Source: DAIDKA01 sp963708865 (GTDB lineage Bacteria > Pseudomonadota > Gammaproteobacteria > Steroidobacterales > Steroidobacteraceae). From it: a stretch of 64,000 nt of DNA. Location of the stretch: assembly GCA_963708865.1 (NCBI GenBank), contig CAVPUC010000008.1, positions 434,001 to 498,000 on the forward strand, given 5' to 3'. Position 1 is the stretch's first letter, and each line of letters opens with the position of its first letter. The position numbers and the translations under genes were made by a program. Positions 7,987-16,295 of this stretch are shown here, piece after piece. The notes under the pieces were generated by a model. It searched no databases. It was not told the origin of the DNA and was given only the letters and a program-made list of their open reading frames with translations.

Positions 7987-9623
7987 GGCTGCGGGTGTTT
8001 GTGCGCCTGGTGCGCATTCAGCGGGTGCTGCTGCGCCATCGACTTGATGAACTCGTGCGCGCCACGCATCTGTATCGGCCGCTGCGCCTGTTGCTGCTGC
8101 TCTCGCCCGGCGTCTGGGTGGCACGGCGCCACGCTGGGGACCGGGGTGAAAATCTGCGTCTGGCGCTGATTGAGCTCGGACCGATTTTCGTGAAGTTCGG
8201 CCAGGCAGTCTCGACGCGCCGCGACCTGCTGCCGCCGGATATCGCCGATGAGCTCGCGAAGCTGCAGGACCGGGTGCCGCCCTTCTCCGGCGCCGTTGCC
8301 CGCGCGAGTCTGGAACGCTCCTACGGCCGGCCGCTGGGCGAGGTCTTTGCCGACTTCGATGAGACACCCATTGCCGCGGCCTCCATTGCCCAGGTGCATG
8401 CCGCCACGCTGCCCGGCGGCCAGGAGGTCATCGTGAAGGTGCTGCGGCCGAACGTGCGGGTGCAGATTGAACGCGATCTGGAGCTGTTCTACGCCCTCGC
8501 GCACCTGGCCGAGAAGTATTGGGCCGAGAGCCGCAGGGTGCGGCCGCTGGAGGTGGTCGCCGAGTACGAGAAGACCGTGCTCGATGAGCTGGATCTGATG
8601 CGCGAGGCGGCGAATGCCTCGCAGCTGAAGCGCAACTTCGCAGGCTCGGATCTGCTGCACGTGCCCGAGGTGTATTGGGATTACTGTCGCCTCGAGGTGC
8701 TGGTCACGGAGCGCATCCACGGCGTCATCATCAGTGACATGCACCGGCTGCGGGCCCTCGGCACTGACTTCCGCAAACTGGCCGAGAATGGCGTGCGCAT
8801 CTTCTTTACGCAGGTGTTCAAGCACAATTTCTTCCACGCCGACATGCACCCGGGCAACATCTTCGTCCTGGTGGAGGACCCCGCCAATCCGCGTTACGCC
8901 GCGATCGACTTCGGCATCGTCGGCACCCTGGACCTGCGCGATCAGTACTACCTTGCGAGCAACTTTCTGGCGGTGCTGGACCGTGACTACCGGCGCGTGG
9001 CGACGCTGCATGTGGAATCCGGCTGGGTGCCGCCGAACACGCCCATCGCCGAGATGGAGTCCGCGGTGCGCACCGTGTGCGAGCCGATTTTCAATCGGCC
9101 GTTGAAAGAGATTTCCTATGGGCACGTGTTGCTGCGCCTGTTCGAGATCGCCCGCCGCTTCGACATGGTCATACAGCCGCAGCTCATCCTGCTGCAGAAA
9201 ACCCTGATCAACGTCGAAGGCCTGGGTCGCGAGCTGTATCCGGATCTGGATGTCTGGAGCACGGCGGGTCCGGTGCTGCGCACCTGGATGCGCGAGCGCA
9301 TCGGCCCGCGCGCCATGTTGCATAATTTGCGCTATCAGCTGCCCGATATGCTCGAAGCCATGAGCGAGTTGCCCGCCGTGGTCAAGGAGGCCGTGCGCCA
9401 GGCCCGCGGCGCCCGGACCGGGGTGCGGCTGGATGAGTCGGTGACCCGCTCCCTCGCCCACATCCTGGAGCGCTCAGGCCGGCGGCGCGAGGCCGTCACC
9501 ATCGGCGCGGTCATCCTGTTGGGCGGAATCGTCTGGCTCGCCGTGGACCGCGGCGGCGCCTGGCCCGGCTGGGCCCTGCTGATTCTGGGGGCCGGGTGGA
9601 TCCTGGTGGGTCGCAGCCGTTAG
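7983..9623 (+). CDS. ubiB: UbiB, ABC1/ADCK-type kinase-like protein of ubiquinone synthesis
   Basis: A 546-residue atypical protein-kinase-like ATPase that promotes extraction or processing of ubiquinone intermediates at the membrane. Hallmarks: the KxGQ motif in FVKFGQAVSTRRDLLPPDI, the alanine-rich nucleotide loop AAASIAQVHAA, the ATP lysine in VIVKVLRP, HADMHPGNIFV with the catalytic-loop residues, and AIDFGIVG as the metal-binding DFG equivalent. Two C-terminal transmembrane helices (AVTIGAVILLGGIVWLAV and WPGWALLILGAGWILVG) anchor it. Translation begins at GTG 7983 inside the ubiJ stop codon. ubiD or other ubi genes do not follow; the next gene encodes a MATE exporter. Confidence 0.96.
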   Translation: MRLRVFVRLVRIQRVLLRHRLDELVRATHLYRPLRLLLLLSPGVWVARRHAGDRGENLRLALIELGPIFVKFGQAVSTRRDLLPPDIADELAKLQDRVPPFSGAVARASLERSYGRPLGEVFADFDETPIAAASIAQVHAATLPGGQEVIVKVLRPNVRVQIERDLELFYALAHLAEKYWAESRRVRPLEVVAEYEKTVLDELDLMREAANASQLKRNFAGSDLLHVPEVYWDYCRLEVLVTERIHGVIISDMHRLRALGTDFRKLAENGVRIFFTQVFKHNFFHADMHPGNIFVLVEDPANPRYAAIDFGIVGTLDLRDQYYLASNFLAVLDRDYRRVATLHVESGWVPPNTPIAEMESAVRTVCEPIFNRPLKEISYGHVLLRLFEIARRFDMVIQPQLILLQKTLINVEGLGRELYPDLDVWSTAGPVLRTWMRERIGPRAMLHNLRYQLPDMLEAMSELPAVVKEAVRQARGARTGVRLDESVTRSLAHILERSGRRREAVTIGAVILLGGIVWLAVDRGGAWPGWALLILGAGWILVGRSR

Positions 9624-9688
9624 ACATGTCAACCCGCCTGCGCTAGCCTTGCGAGCCTTCCCTCTCGGCGCGCCCGCTCTATTTCCCC

Positions 9689-11104
9689 ATGCCACAGCCC
9701 CATAACCTGACTGAAGGCTCGATCAGCAAACGCCTGCTGCTGTTCACACTGCCGATCCTCATCGGCAACATCCTGCAGTCGCTGAATGCGACCGTTAATT
9801 CGATCTGGATCGGTCACTACCTGAGTGAGGCGGCCCTGACCGCCAGCTCCAATGCCGGCATCGTGCTGTTCCTGGTCCTGGGCGCCATGTTCGGGGCCTC
9901 CATGGCGGCCACTATCCTCATCGGCCAGTACATGGGCGCCCGGCGGCTGCACGACGCCAAGCGCGTCATCGGTACCAGCACGACCTTTGCCGCCACGCTG
10001 TCCATCCTCATGGCGATCCTCGGCTGGTTCATCTGTGAACCGCTGCTGCGCGCCATGCAGACGCCGCCGGAAGCACTGCAACTGGCCGTGGCCTACATGC
10101 GCGTCATCTTCCTGGCGCTGCCATTCATGGTGTTGTACATCTTCGCAACGTCCGCGTTGCGCGGCGCCGGCGATGCCAAGACCCCCCTGTACTTCCTGTT
10201 CCTGTCGGTGGGACTGGATATCGTGCTGAACCCGGTCTTCATCTTCGGCATCGGCCCGATCCCGCGGCTTGGCATCGCCGGCTCGGCCGTGGCGACGCTG
10301 CTTGCCCAGGTCATCAGCCTGGGGGTGCTGATCGCCTACCTGTACGCCAAGAAGAACCCCCTGTGCCTGCACGGGGATGAGATCAAGCTGCTGAAAATAG
10401 ACTGGTCGATCGTCAGCACGCTGGTCGGCAAGGGTGTCCCCATGGCGCTGCAGATGATGGTGCTGTCGCTGAGCATGGTGCTGATGATCAGCCTGGTCAA
10501 TCGCTTCGGCATTCACACCACCGCCGCCTACGGCGCCGCGGTACAGCTGTGGAACTACATCCAGATGCCCTCATTCGCGATCGGCATGGCGGTCTCATCG
10601 ATGGCAGCGCAGAACATCGGGGCGCAGAAGTGGCACCGTATCAGCAGCATCACGCGGATGGGCGTGATCTATCAGCTGGCGCTGACCGGCACCATGGTGC
10701 TGATCGTCGATGTCTTCTGCCGCTCGGCGCTGCGGCTGTGGCTGCCCGAAGGATCCACCGCGGTGGACATCGGCGTGCACATGAACAACATTGTCACCTG
10801 GAGCTTCGTGTTCTTCGGCATCTCGATGGTGCTGTTCGGCGTGGTGCGCGCCAATGGCGCGGTGGTCGCGCCGCTCATTGTCCTGGCGATCAGTCTGCTG
10901 GGCGTGCGGTTTCCTTTGGCGCTGGCATTGCTGGATCGGCTGGGGGCCGATGCCATCTGGTGGAGCTTCCCCGCCTCCTCCTTCCTGGCGGTGGTCCTCG
11001 CGATGGCCTATTACAAGTGGGGTAAGTGGCGCACCCTGCGCATGATCACCCCGCAGGTGGCGGCGGCCCAGGCAGCCGCCGCGGCCAGCGCCGAGATCGG
11101 CTAG
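9689..11104 (+). CDS. MATE family multidrug/toxin efflux protein
   Basis: A 471-residue inner-membrane transporter with about 12 hydrophobic helices arranged as two similar halves. MATE signatures seen: LLLFTLPILIGNILQSLNAT at the start, GAMFGASMAATILIGQYMGA, and LGIAGSAVATLLAQV. MATE proteins exchange Na+ or H+ for cationic organic compounds; the substrate cannot be read from the sequence. The basic C-terminal tail (YYKWGKWRTLRM) ends in an alanine-rich extension. Its TAG stop overlaps the TAG stop of convergent trpA in the shared palindrome CTAG (11101-11104), so the two mRNAs have overlapping 3' ends. Confidence 0.92.
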   Translation: MPQPHNLTEGSISKRLLLFTLPILIGNILQSLNATVNSIWIGHYLSEAALTASSNAGIVLFLVLGAMFGASMAATILIGQYMGARRLHDAKRVIGTSTTFAATLSILMAILGWFICEPLLRAMQTPPEALQLAVAYMRVIFLALPFMVLYIFATSALRGAGDAKTPLYFLFLSVGLDIVLNPVFIFGIGPIPRLGIAGSAVATLLAQVISLGVLIAYLYAKKNPLCLHGDEIKLLKIDWSIVSTLVGKGVPMALQMMVLSLSMVLMISLVNRFGIHTTAAYGAAVQLWNYIQMPSFAIGMAVSSMAAQNIGAQKWHRISSITRMGVIYQLALTGTMVLIVDVFCRSALRLWLPEGSTAVDIGVHMNNIVTWSFVFFGISMVLFGVVRANGAVVAPLIVLAISLLGVRFPLALALLDRLGADAIWWSFPASSFLAVVLAMAYYKWGKWRTLRMITPQVAAAQAAAAASAEIG

Positions 11105-11883
11105 CCGCGCAGTTCGGCAAGCCAGCGTGCCGGATCGCCGCCGCGCTCCAGCACCTCGACCAGTGCGGAACCGATGATGACGCCATCGACATGGTCGCGC
11201 AGCGCCTGCACCTGCTCGCGGCTGCGGATACCAAAGCCCGCGCATACCGGCACGGTGGCCTTGCTGCGGACCCGATCCAGGTACTGCATGACTTCGGCGG
11301 GCACGGCGACATTCTTGCCGGTGACGCCGGTCATGGTCACGGCATACACGAATCCGGTGCTGGCGCCGACGACCCGGCTCAGACGCTCGGGCGTCGTGAC
11401 CGGTGTGACCATCTGCACCAGCGCGACCCCGTGGGCCGCCAAGGCCTCCTTGAGCAGGTCGCTCTCATCCACCGGCATATCCGGCACGATGAAACCGTTC
11501 ACGCCGGCCTTGACGGCCGCCTCCGGCAGGCGCTCCACCCCGAATGCGAGCAGCGGATTGAGATAGCTCATAAGCAGCAGCGGCGCCGCCACTTTCGGCA
11601 TGGTGGACAGTTCCGAGAGTATCCAGCGCAGGCTCACGCCCTGCGCGAGAGCCCCCTGGCTGGAGCGCTGAATGGTGACCCCGTCAGCCATGGGATCGGT
11701 GAACGGCACACCGATCTCCACGACATCGGCGCTGGAGGCGACCGCCCGCAAATGCTCGGTGAACAGCACCTTGCTCGGATACCCCGCGGTCAGATACGCG
11801 ACCAGCGCCGGATTGCCCTTGGCGTGCGCGCGCCGGATGGCGTTCGAAATGTGTTCGCCGGGGACGCCCTGGCGCGCGCTCAT
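11101..11883 (-). CDS. trpA: tryptophan synthase alpha subunit
   Basis: Cleaves indole-3-glycerol phosphate to indole and glyceraldehyde 3-phosphate; indole is channelled to TrpB. The 260-residue TIM barrel includes ALVAYLTAGYPS, VVEIGVPFTDPMADGVTIQ (catalytic Glu in VEIG; Asp of the PMADG loop) and VNGFIVPDMPVDES, and the phosphate-binding GFGIRSREQVQAL. The start at 11883 is fixed by ATGA overlap with the trpB stop; the longer open frame upstream is read-through of trpB in another frame. It is the last gene of the trp operon and is convergent with the MATE gene. Confidence 0.96.
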   Translation of the reverse strand: MSARQGVPGEHISNAIRRAHAKGNPALVAYLTAGYPSKVLFTEHLRAVASSADVVEIGVPFTDPMADGVTIQRSSQGALAQGVSLRWILSELSTMPKVAAPLLLMSYLNPLLAFGVERLPEAAVKAGVNGFIVPDMPVDESDLLKEALAAHGVALVQMVTPVTTPERLSRVVGASTGFVYAVTMTGVTGKNVAVPAEVMQYLDRVRSKATVPVCAGFGIRSREQVQALRDHVDGVIIGSALVEVLERGGDPARWLAELRG

Positions 11884-13136
11884 GAGGGGTTCGCTTCCAG
11901 GCTGGTCAACAATGTCTTCTGCAAGGTGGGCATGTCCTTGTCGCCGCGGCCGGACAGACAGATGAGCATGCGTGCGCCGGGATTCGCAGCCGCCCAGCGC
12001 TTCGCGCCGGCCAGCGCATGGGCGCTTTCGATGGCGGGCAGAATGCCTTCGGATTCGCAGCATTCCTTCACGGCAGCGAGTGCCTCGAGGTCATCCACGG
12101 CCTGGTACTGCACGCGCCCGGTGGCGTGCAGCAGGGCATGCTCCGGCCCCACGCCCGGATAGTCGAGACCGGCGGACACGGAGGTGGTTTCCTGGATCTG
12201 TCCGTCATCATCCTGCAGCAGCATCGAATAAAAGCCATGCAGCACGCCCGGCCGCCCGTAGCTCAGCGTGGCGGCATTCATCCCCAAACCCTTGCCCGTG
12301 CCGCCGGCTTCGAAGCCGATGAGCTTCACGCCCCGATCCGCAATGAAGGGATGGAACATGCCGATGGAGTTGGAGCCGCCGCCCACGCAGGCGAAAACCG
12401 CGGCGGGCAGTCCGCCGGTGACTTCCTGGATCTGCGCGCGCGCCTCGCGACCGACAACGGACTGCAGCTCGCGCACCAGGTAGGGGTACGGATGCGGACC
12501 CAGCGCCGAACCCAGCAGATAAAAGGTATCGGTCGGGTCGGCTACCCAGTCGCGCATGGCCTCATCGATGGCGGCACGCAGCGTGCGATCCCCGCTGGTC
12601 ACCGGCGTGACCGTCGCGCCGAGCAGGCGCATGCGTCCCACGTTCGGTGCCTGGCGTTCCATGTCGACTTCACCCATGTACACGACGCACGGCAAACCGA
12701 CGCGCGCGCAGGCCGCCGAGGCGGCCACACCGTGCTGCCCGGCACCGGTCTCGGCCACGACGCGTTTGGCGCCGATACGCTTGGCGAGCAGCGCCTGGCC
12801 GATGGCGTTGTTGATCTTGTGCGCGCCGGTATGCGCGAGATCCTCGCGCTTGAGCCACACCTCGGCGCCCCAGTGCGCCGACAGGGTCGTCGCATAGGTC
12901 AGGGCCGTGGGGCGGCCGACCCAGGTCCGAAGCTCGCGTCCGAGCGCCTCCTGGAATTCGCTGCTGCGCAGATGCTGACGCACGCCCTGCTCCAGGCGGT
13001 CCAGGGCGGGAATGAGGGTCTCGGGCACGTAGCGACCACCGAAGGGTCCGTACCGGCCGCGCTCATCCGGGAACCGGCCGTCGATGGCAGCCTGCAGCAG
13101 CTGCTCTTTCGCGGCTGCGGAATTCTCGCTGGTCAC
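11880..13136 (-). CDS. trpB: tryptophan synthase beta subunit
   Basis: PLP enzyme joining indole and serine to make tryptophan. The 418-residue protein has RYGPFGGRYVPETLIPALD at the N-terminus, the PLP lysine (Lys107) in HTGAHKINNAIGQALLAKR, the catalytic Glu in AETGAGQHGVA, and the phosphate-binding loop GGGSNSIGMFHPF. It is a standard TrpB1. The ATG overlaps the trpF stop by 4 bases and its own stop overlaps trpA by 4 bases, so the operon is translationally coupled here. Confidence 0.97.
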   Translation of the reverse strand: MTSENSAAAKEQLLQAAIDGRFPDERGRYGPFGGRYVPETLIPALDRLEQGVRQHLRSSEFQEALGRELRTWVGRPTALTYATTLSAHWGAEVWLKREDLAHTGAHKINNAIGQALLAKRIGAKRVVAETGAGQHGVAASAACARVGLPCVVYMGEVDMERQAPNVGRMRLLGATVTPVTSGDRTLRAAIDEAMRDWVADPTDTFYLLGSALGPHPYPYLVRELQSVVGREARAQIQEVTGGLPAAVFACVGGGSNSIGMFHPFIADRGVKLIGFEAGGTGKGLGMNAATLSYGRPGVLHGFYSMLLQDDDGQIQETTSVSAGLDYPGVGPEHALLHATGRVQYQAVDDLEALAAVKECCESEGILPAIESAHALAGAKRWAAANPGARMLICLSGRGDKDMPTLQKTLLTSLEANPS

Positions 13137-13774
13137 TGTCGTATCTCCGTCATTGCTTCAACCCCAAGCTGCTCATGCGCACTGCGCGCCGCTGTCACGA
13201 AGGCCACGATCAGGTCGGTGCTCTTGCGGCCCGGCTGCGCTTCGACGCCGCTGGATACATCGACCCCGAACGGCCGCACCGTGGTGATGGCCGCCGCCAC
13301 ATTCTCAACATTGAGGCCACCCGCGAGGATCAGCTGCGACTCGCCGCTGAGCCGGGCGGCCTCACTCCAGTCACTGGTCACACCCTGGCCGCTCACCGGG
13401 CCTTCAAAGAGAAAGCGTCGCGGTGGCGACTCCAATGCCGCGCAACCGCTGCGCAACACCGGCAGGATCGGCAGTTGCCGTGGCACCCGCAGCACGCCGA
13501 GGTCATTGATGTCGGTCTGCCAGCCATCGGGCTTGAACTCGCGCACGATTTCATCCAGCAGCGCCTGCTGCGGATGGCGCGTCACGGCGATGCACAGCGC
13601 CCGGCCACGCGCGGCGGCGGCAAGCCGCGCCGCCTCAGCGGGACGAATCTGCCGCGGCGAGGGCGAAAACACAAAACCGATGGCATCCACGCCGGCCGCA
13701 AGCGCCGCGGCCACCGCCGCCGCATCGGTGAGCCCACAGATCTTGATCCACAGGGGCTGCTTGGCGCTGCTCAT
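13133..13774 (-). CDS. trpF: phosphoribosylanthranilate isomerase
   Basis: Amadori isomerisation of PRA to CdRP in Trp synthesis. The 213-residue TIM barrel contains the catalytic Cys in WIKICGLTD, AGVDAIGFVFSPSPRQI, the acid DINDLGVLR in place of the usual D-x-x-Q-L-H-G (the Asp is kept), and LILAGGLNVENV for phosphate binding. It is a separate gene rather than fused to trpC as in enterics. It follows trpC with a single base between stop and start and overlaps trpB by 4 bases. Confidence 0.94.
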   Translation of the reverse strand: MSSAKQPLWIKICGLTDAAAVAAALAAGVDAIGFVFSPSPRQIRPAEAARLAAAARGRALCIAVTRHPQQALLDEIVREFKPDGWQTDINDLGVLRVPRQLPILPVLRSGCAALESPPRRFLFEGPVSGQGVTSDWSEAARLSGESQLILAGGLNVENVAAAITTVRPFGVDVSSGVEAQPGRKSTDLIVAFVTAARSAHEQLGVEAMTEIRQ

Positions 13775-13775
13775 G

Positions 13776-14687
13776 TCAGATCCACTGCTGGCGCGCGCGC
13801 CGCCCGGCCACGATCATGTCGTGCGCCAGGGAGCTTGGCTGCTCGGCGCTCATCAGCGCACTGCCTACCAGCGCCATGTCGTAGCCGGCGGCCGCGATGC
13901 GCCCGGCATCCTCGGCCGTGGTGACGCCGCTTTCGGCCACCCGCGGCACCTGGGTCGGCAAGAGGCGCACCAGCTTCTCGAGTCGCCCGGGCACGACTTT
14001 CAGCGTCGACAGGTCGCGGCAATTGACGCCAACCAGCCACTGCACCGGCTCCGTGCCCGGGCGCGCGCGGCTGTTGGCGCTGCGGCTGGGGCCGACCCGA
14101 AACGGGCCCGGCTCCTGGTTGGACTGCGACTCCAGCACATCGTGTGCCAGTTCGATGTCGGCCTCGTCGAAGGCCTCGAGCAAGGCGAACAATCCGCAGG
14201 CCTTCGCGGCCGAGCACAGCTCATCCAGCTGCTGCCGGGAGAGCATCCGCAGGATGATGAGCACGCCACCGGCGCCATGGGCGCGCGCTTCCACCACCTG
14301 GTAGGGATCGACCAGAAAATCCTTGCGCATGGCCGGCACGCGCCGCGCACGCAGTGCGGCGCTCGCGGCACTCAGATGCGCGAGCGATCCATCAAACCGG
14401 GTGGGTTCAGTCAGCACCGAAACCACTGCGGCGCCCGCCTCCGCGTAGCTCAGGGCGCGCTTGCCGGCGTCCTCCTGCTCCGCGGCGCGCAGCTGACCGG
14501 CGGCCGGTGAGCGCAACTTCAATTCCGCGATGAGGTCAAAACCAGCCGTGCCGCGCACCAGCGGCGGCGGCGGCGCCGTCGCCTGGGCCTGCTTCAACAG
14601 TCCATTTTCCGACAGCTTGGTGCGGGCCGCGAGCACCCGGTCCTGACTGACCTGCGCCATGGCCTGGAGGAAGTCTCCGCTGCTCAT
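13776..14687 (-). CDS. trpC: indole-3-glycerol-phosphate synthase, with an inserted loop
   Basis: Ring closure of CdRP to indole-3-glycerol phosphate. Expected catalytic residues are present: Glu55 and Lys57 in LIAELKLRSP, Lys122 in AMRKDFLVDPYQ, Glu171 in ALLEAF, Asn222 in VGVNCRDL, and ESGV at 252-255. At 303 residues it is about 35-40 longer than usual. The excess is mostly residues 188-214, a polar Ser/Arg/Pro-rich segment placed between the helix after strand 5 and the strand carrying Asn222. NCRDL replaces the usual NNRDL. The start at 14687 is set by ATGA overlap with trpD. Confidence 0.93.
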   Translation of the reverse strand: MSSGDFLQAMAQVSQDRVLAARTKLSENGLLKQAQATAPPPPLVRGTAGFDLIAELKLRSPAAGQLRAAEQEDAGKRALSYAEAGAAVVSVLTEPTRFDGSLAHLSAASAALRARRVPAMRKDFLVDPYQVVEARAHGAGGVLIILRMLSRQQLDELCSAAKACGLFALLEAFDEADIELAHDVLESQSNQEPGPFRVGPSRSANSRARPGTEPVQWLVGVNCRDLSTLKVVPGRLEKLVRLLPTQVPRVAESGVTTAEDAGRIAAAGYDMALVGSALMSAEQPSSLAHDMIVAGRRARQQWI

Positions 14688-15712
14688 GTGGCACCTTCGG
14701 TAGCGCGCGCGAAATCCGCGACGGCGCCGAGGGTGCGGCCCGCGGCGCCGGAGTCGATGGCGGCAGCGGCGGCGGCCACGCCTTCGCGCGCGGAGCGCGA
14801 CCGGCCGGCCACTTCCAGTGCCAAAGCGGCGCCGAGCAGCAGACAATCGCGGTGCGCGCCGCGCTCCTCGCCCGTCAACACCGCGCGCAGCGCGCGGGCA
14901 TTGTGCAGGGCATCGCCTCCCGCCAGATCTTCGTTCCGGCAGCGCGCCAGACCAAAGTCCTCGGGATGGCGAACCTGCTCGGTGACATGACCTTGGTGAA
15001 CGTCAAACAACATGAATGGCCCCATGGGTGTTGGCTCGTCCCATCCGTGGCTGCCATGAACCACAAAGGCGCGCTCGATCGGCATGCCGGACACCGCTTC
15101 GGCCATGAGCCGCGCGACCTCCGGGCTGTAGGCGCCGATCACGTACAACGGCGGTGAGGCCGGATTCGTGAGAGGCCCGAGAATATTGAAAATGGTGCGT
15201 ACGCCGAGCGCGGCGCGCGCCTGGGCCACCGCCTTCATGGCCGGATGGTAGTGGGGCGCGAACAGGAAAGTGAAGCCGGTGGCGGCGAGGCAGCGCCCCG
15301 CAGTCTCCTCATCCATCGGAATCCTGACACCCAGTGCTTCCAGCACATCGCCACTGCCGCACTTGCTGGAGATGGAGCGGTTGCCATGTTTGACGACCGG
15401 CACGCCGCAGGCCGCAGTCAAGAGCGCGGTTCCCGTGGAAATGCTCAAGGAGCCGGACGCATCGCCACCGGTGCCGACGATGTCGATGGCGCGGGTTCCC
15501 GGCGGGATCGTCGGCCGCAGCGCCAGGGCACGCATGCCATCGGCAAAGCCGCGCAGTTCATCGGGCCTGACACCCTTGGCGCGCAGCGCCGCAAGCACCG
15601 CGCCGGTGACGGCGGGATGCGTGTCGGGCGCGGTCAGCCGGGTCAGCAATGCAGCGGCTTCAGCCTGCGTGAGATGCTGGCCATCGAGGAGCTTGTCCAG
15701 TGACTTACGCAC
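14684..15712 (-). CDS. trpD: anthranilate phosphoribosyltransferase
   Basis: Transfers phosphoribose from PRPP to anthranilate. Family motifs: DIVGTGGDASGSLSISTGTA for PRPP binding, VPVVKHGNRSISSKCGSGDVLEALG for anthranilate/PRPP, and FLFAPHYHPAMK with RTIFNILGPLTNPA. GTG at 15712 (VRKSLDKLLDG) is chosen because it matches the family N-terminus and gives 342 residues; it overlaps the end of trpG by 8 bases. An ATG at 15760 in the same frame would add 16 residues but lie deep inside trpG. Confidence 0.95.
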   Translation of the reverse strand: MRKSLDKLLDGQHLTQAEAAALLTRLTAPDTHPAVTGAVLAALRAKGVRPDELRGFADGMRALALRPTIPPGTRAIDIVGTGGDASGSLSISTGTALLTAACGVPVVKHGNRSISSKCGSGDVLEALGVRIPMDEETAGRCLAATGFTFLFAPHYHPAMKAVAQARAALGVRTIFNILGPLTNPASPPLYVIGAYSPEVARLMAEAVSGMPIERAFVVHGSHGWDEPTPMGPFMLFDVHQGHVTEQVRHPEDFGLARCRNEDLAGGDALHNARALRAVLTGEERGAHRDCLLLGAALALEVAGRSRSAREGVAAAAAAIDSGAAGRTLGAVADFARATEGAT

Positions 15713-16295
15713 GCGTGCCGCCGCTTTGCCCGAGGAAATTGCCGAGCAGCTGCGGGCCATCCGGAGACAGGATGCTCTCCGGGTGAAACTGCACGCCCTC
15801 CACCATCAAGGCGCGGTGGCGCGCGCCCATGATCTCATCCTCGCGAGTCCGGGCGCTGATCTCCAGCGTCTCAGGCATCCTTGATGCTTCCGCGATCAGC
15901 GAGTGATAGCGGCCGATTTCACACTCCTGCGGCAGCCCCGCGAACACGGTGCGGCCGTCGTGCGTGATGCGCGACGTCTTGCCGTGCATGAGGCGGCGCG
16001 CCCGCACAACTTTGCCGCCGAACACCTCGACGATCGATTGATGCCCGAGGCACACGCCGAGCACCGGCACGCGACCCGCGAAGGCGCGGATCATATCCAT
16101 GGAGACGCCGGCGTCGTACGGCGTGCCGGGCCCGGGCGAAATGCACAGATGGGAAGGCGCCAGATCGAGCGCCGCAGCCACGCTGATTTCATCGTTGCGC
16201 CGCACATCGACCTCGGCGCCGAGTACCAGGAATGCCTGCACCAGGTTGTAGGTAAAGGAGTCGTAGTTGTCGATCAGCAGCAGACGCGGCTTCAC
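15705..16295 (-). CDS. trpG: anthranilate synthase component II (glutamine amidotransferase)
   Basis: Class I glutaminase that supplies ammonia to TrpE. The 196-residue protein shows LLIDNYDSFTYNLVQ at the start, the oxyanion segment SPGPGTPYDAG, nucleophile Cys82 in LGVCLGHQSI, and His171/Glu173 in VQFHPES. It could also serve p-aminobenzoate synthesis if no separate pabA exists; that cannot be judged from this window. It overlaps trpE by 4 bases and trpD by 8. Confidence 0.95.
   Translation of the reverse strand: MKPRLLLIDNYDSFTYNLVQAFLVLGAEVDVRRNDEISVAAALDLAPSHLCISPGPGTPYDAGVSMDMIRAFAGRVPVLGVCLGHQSIVEVFGGKVVRARRLMHGKTSRITHDGRTVFAGLPQECEIGRYHSLIAEASRMPETLEISARTREDEIMGARHRALMVEGVQFHPESILSPDGPQLLGNFLGQSGGTRA

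Noticed and set aside
7761..9461. A 566-codon minus-strand frame opposite ubiJ/ubiB
   Set aside because: UbiB motifs on the plus strand are unmistakable; the minus frame has no family features or ribosome site.
12018..14510. An 830-codon plus-strand open frame across trpB-trpF-trpC
   Set aside because: It is antisense to coupled, well-conserved trp genes and shows no recognisable domain.
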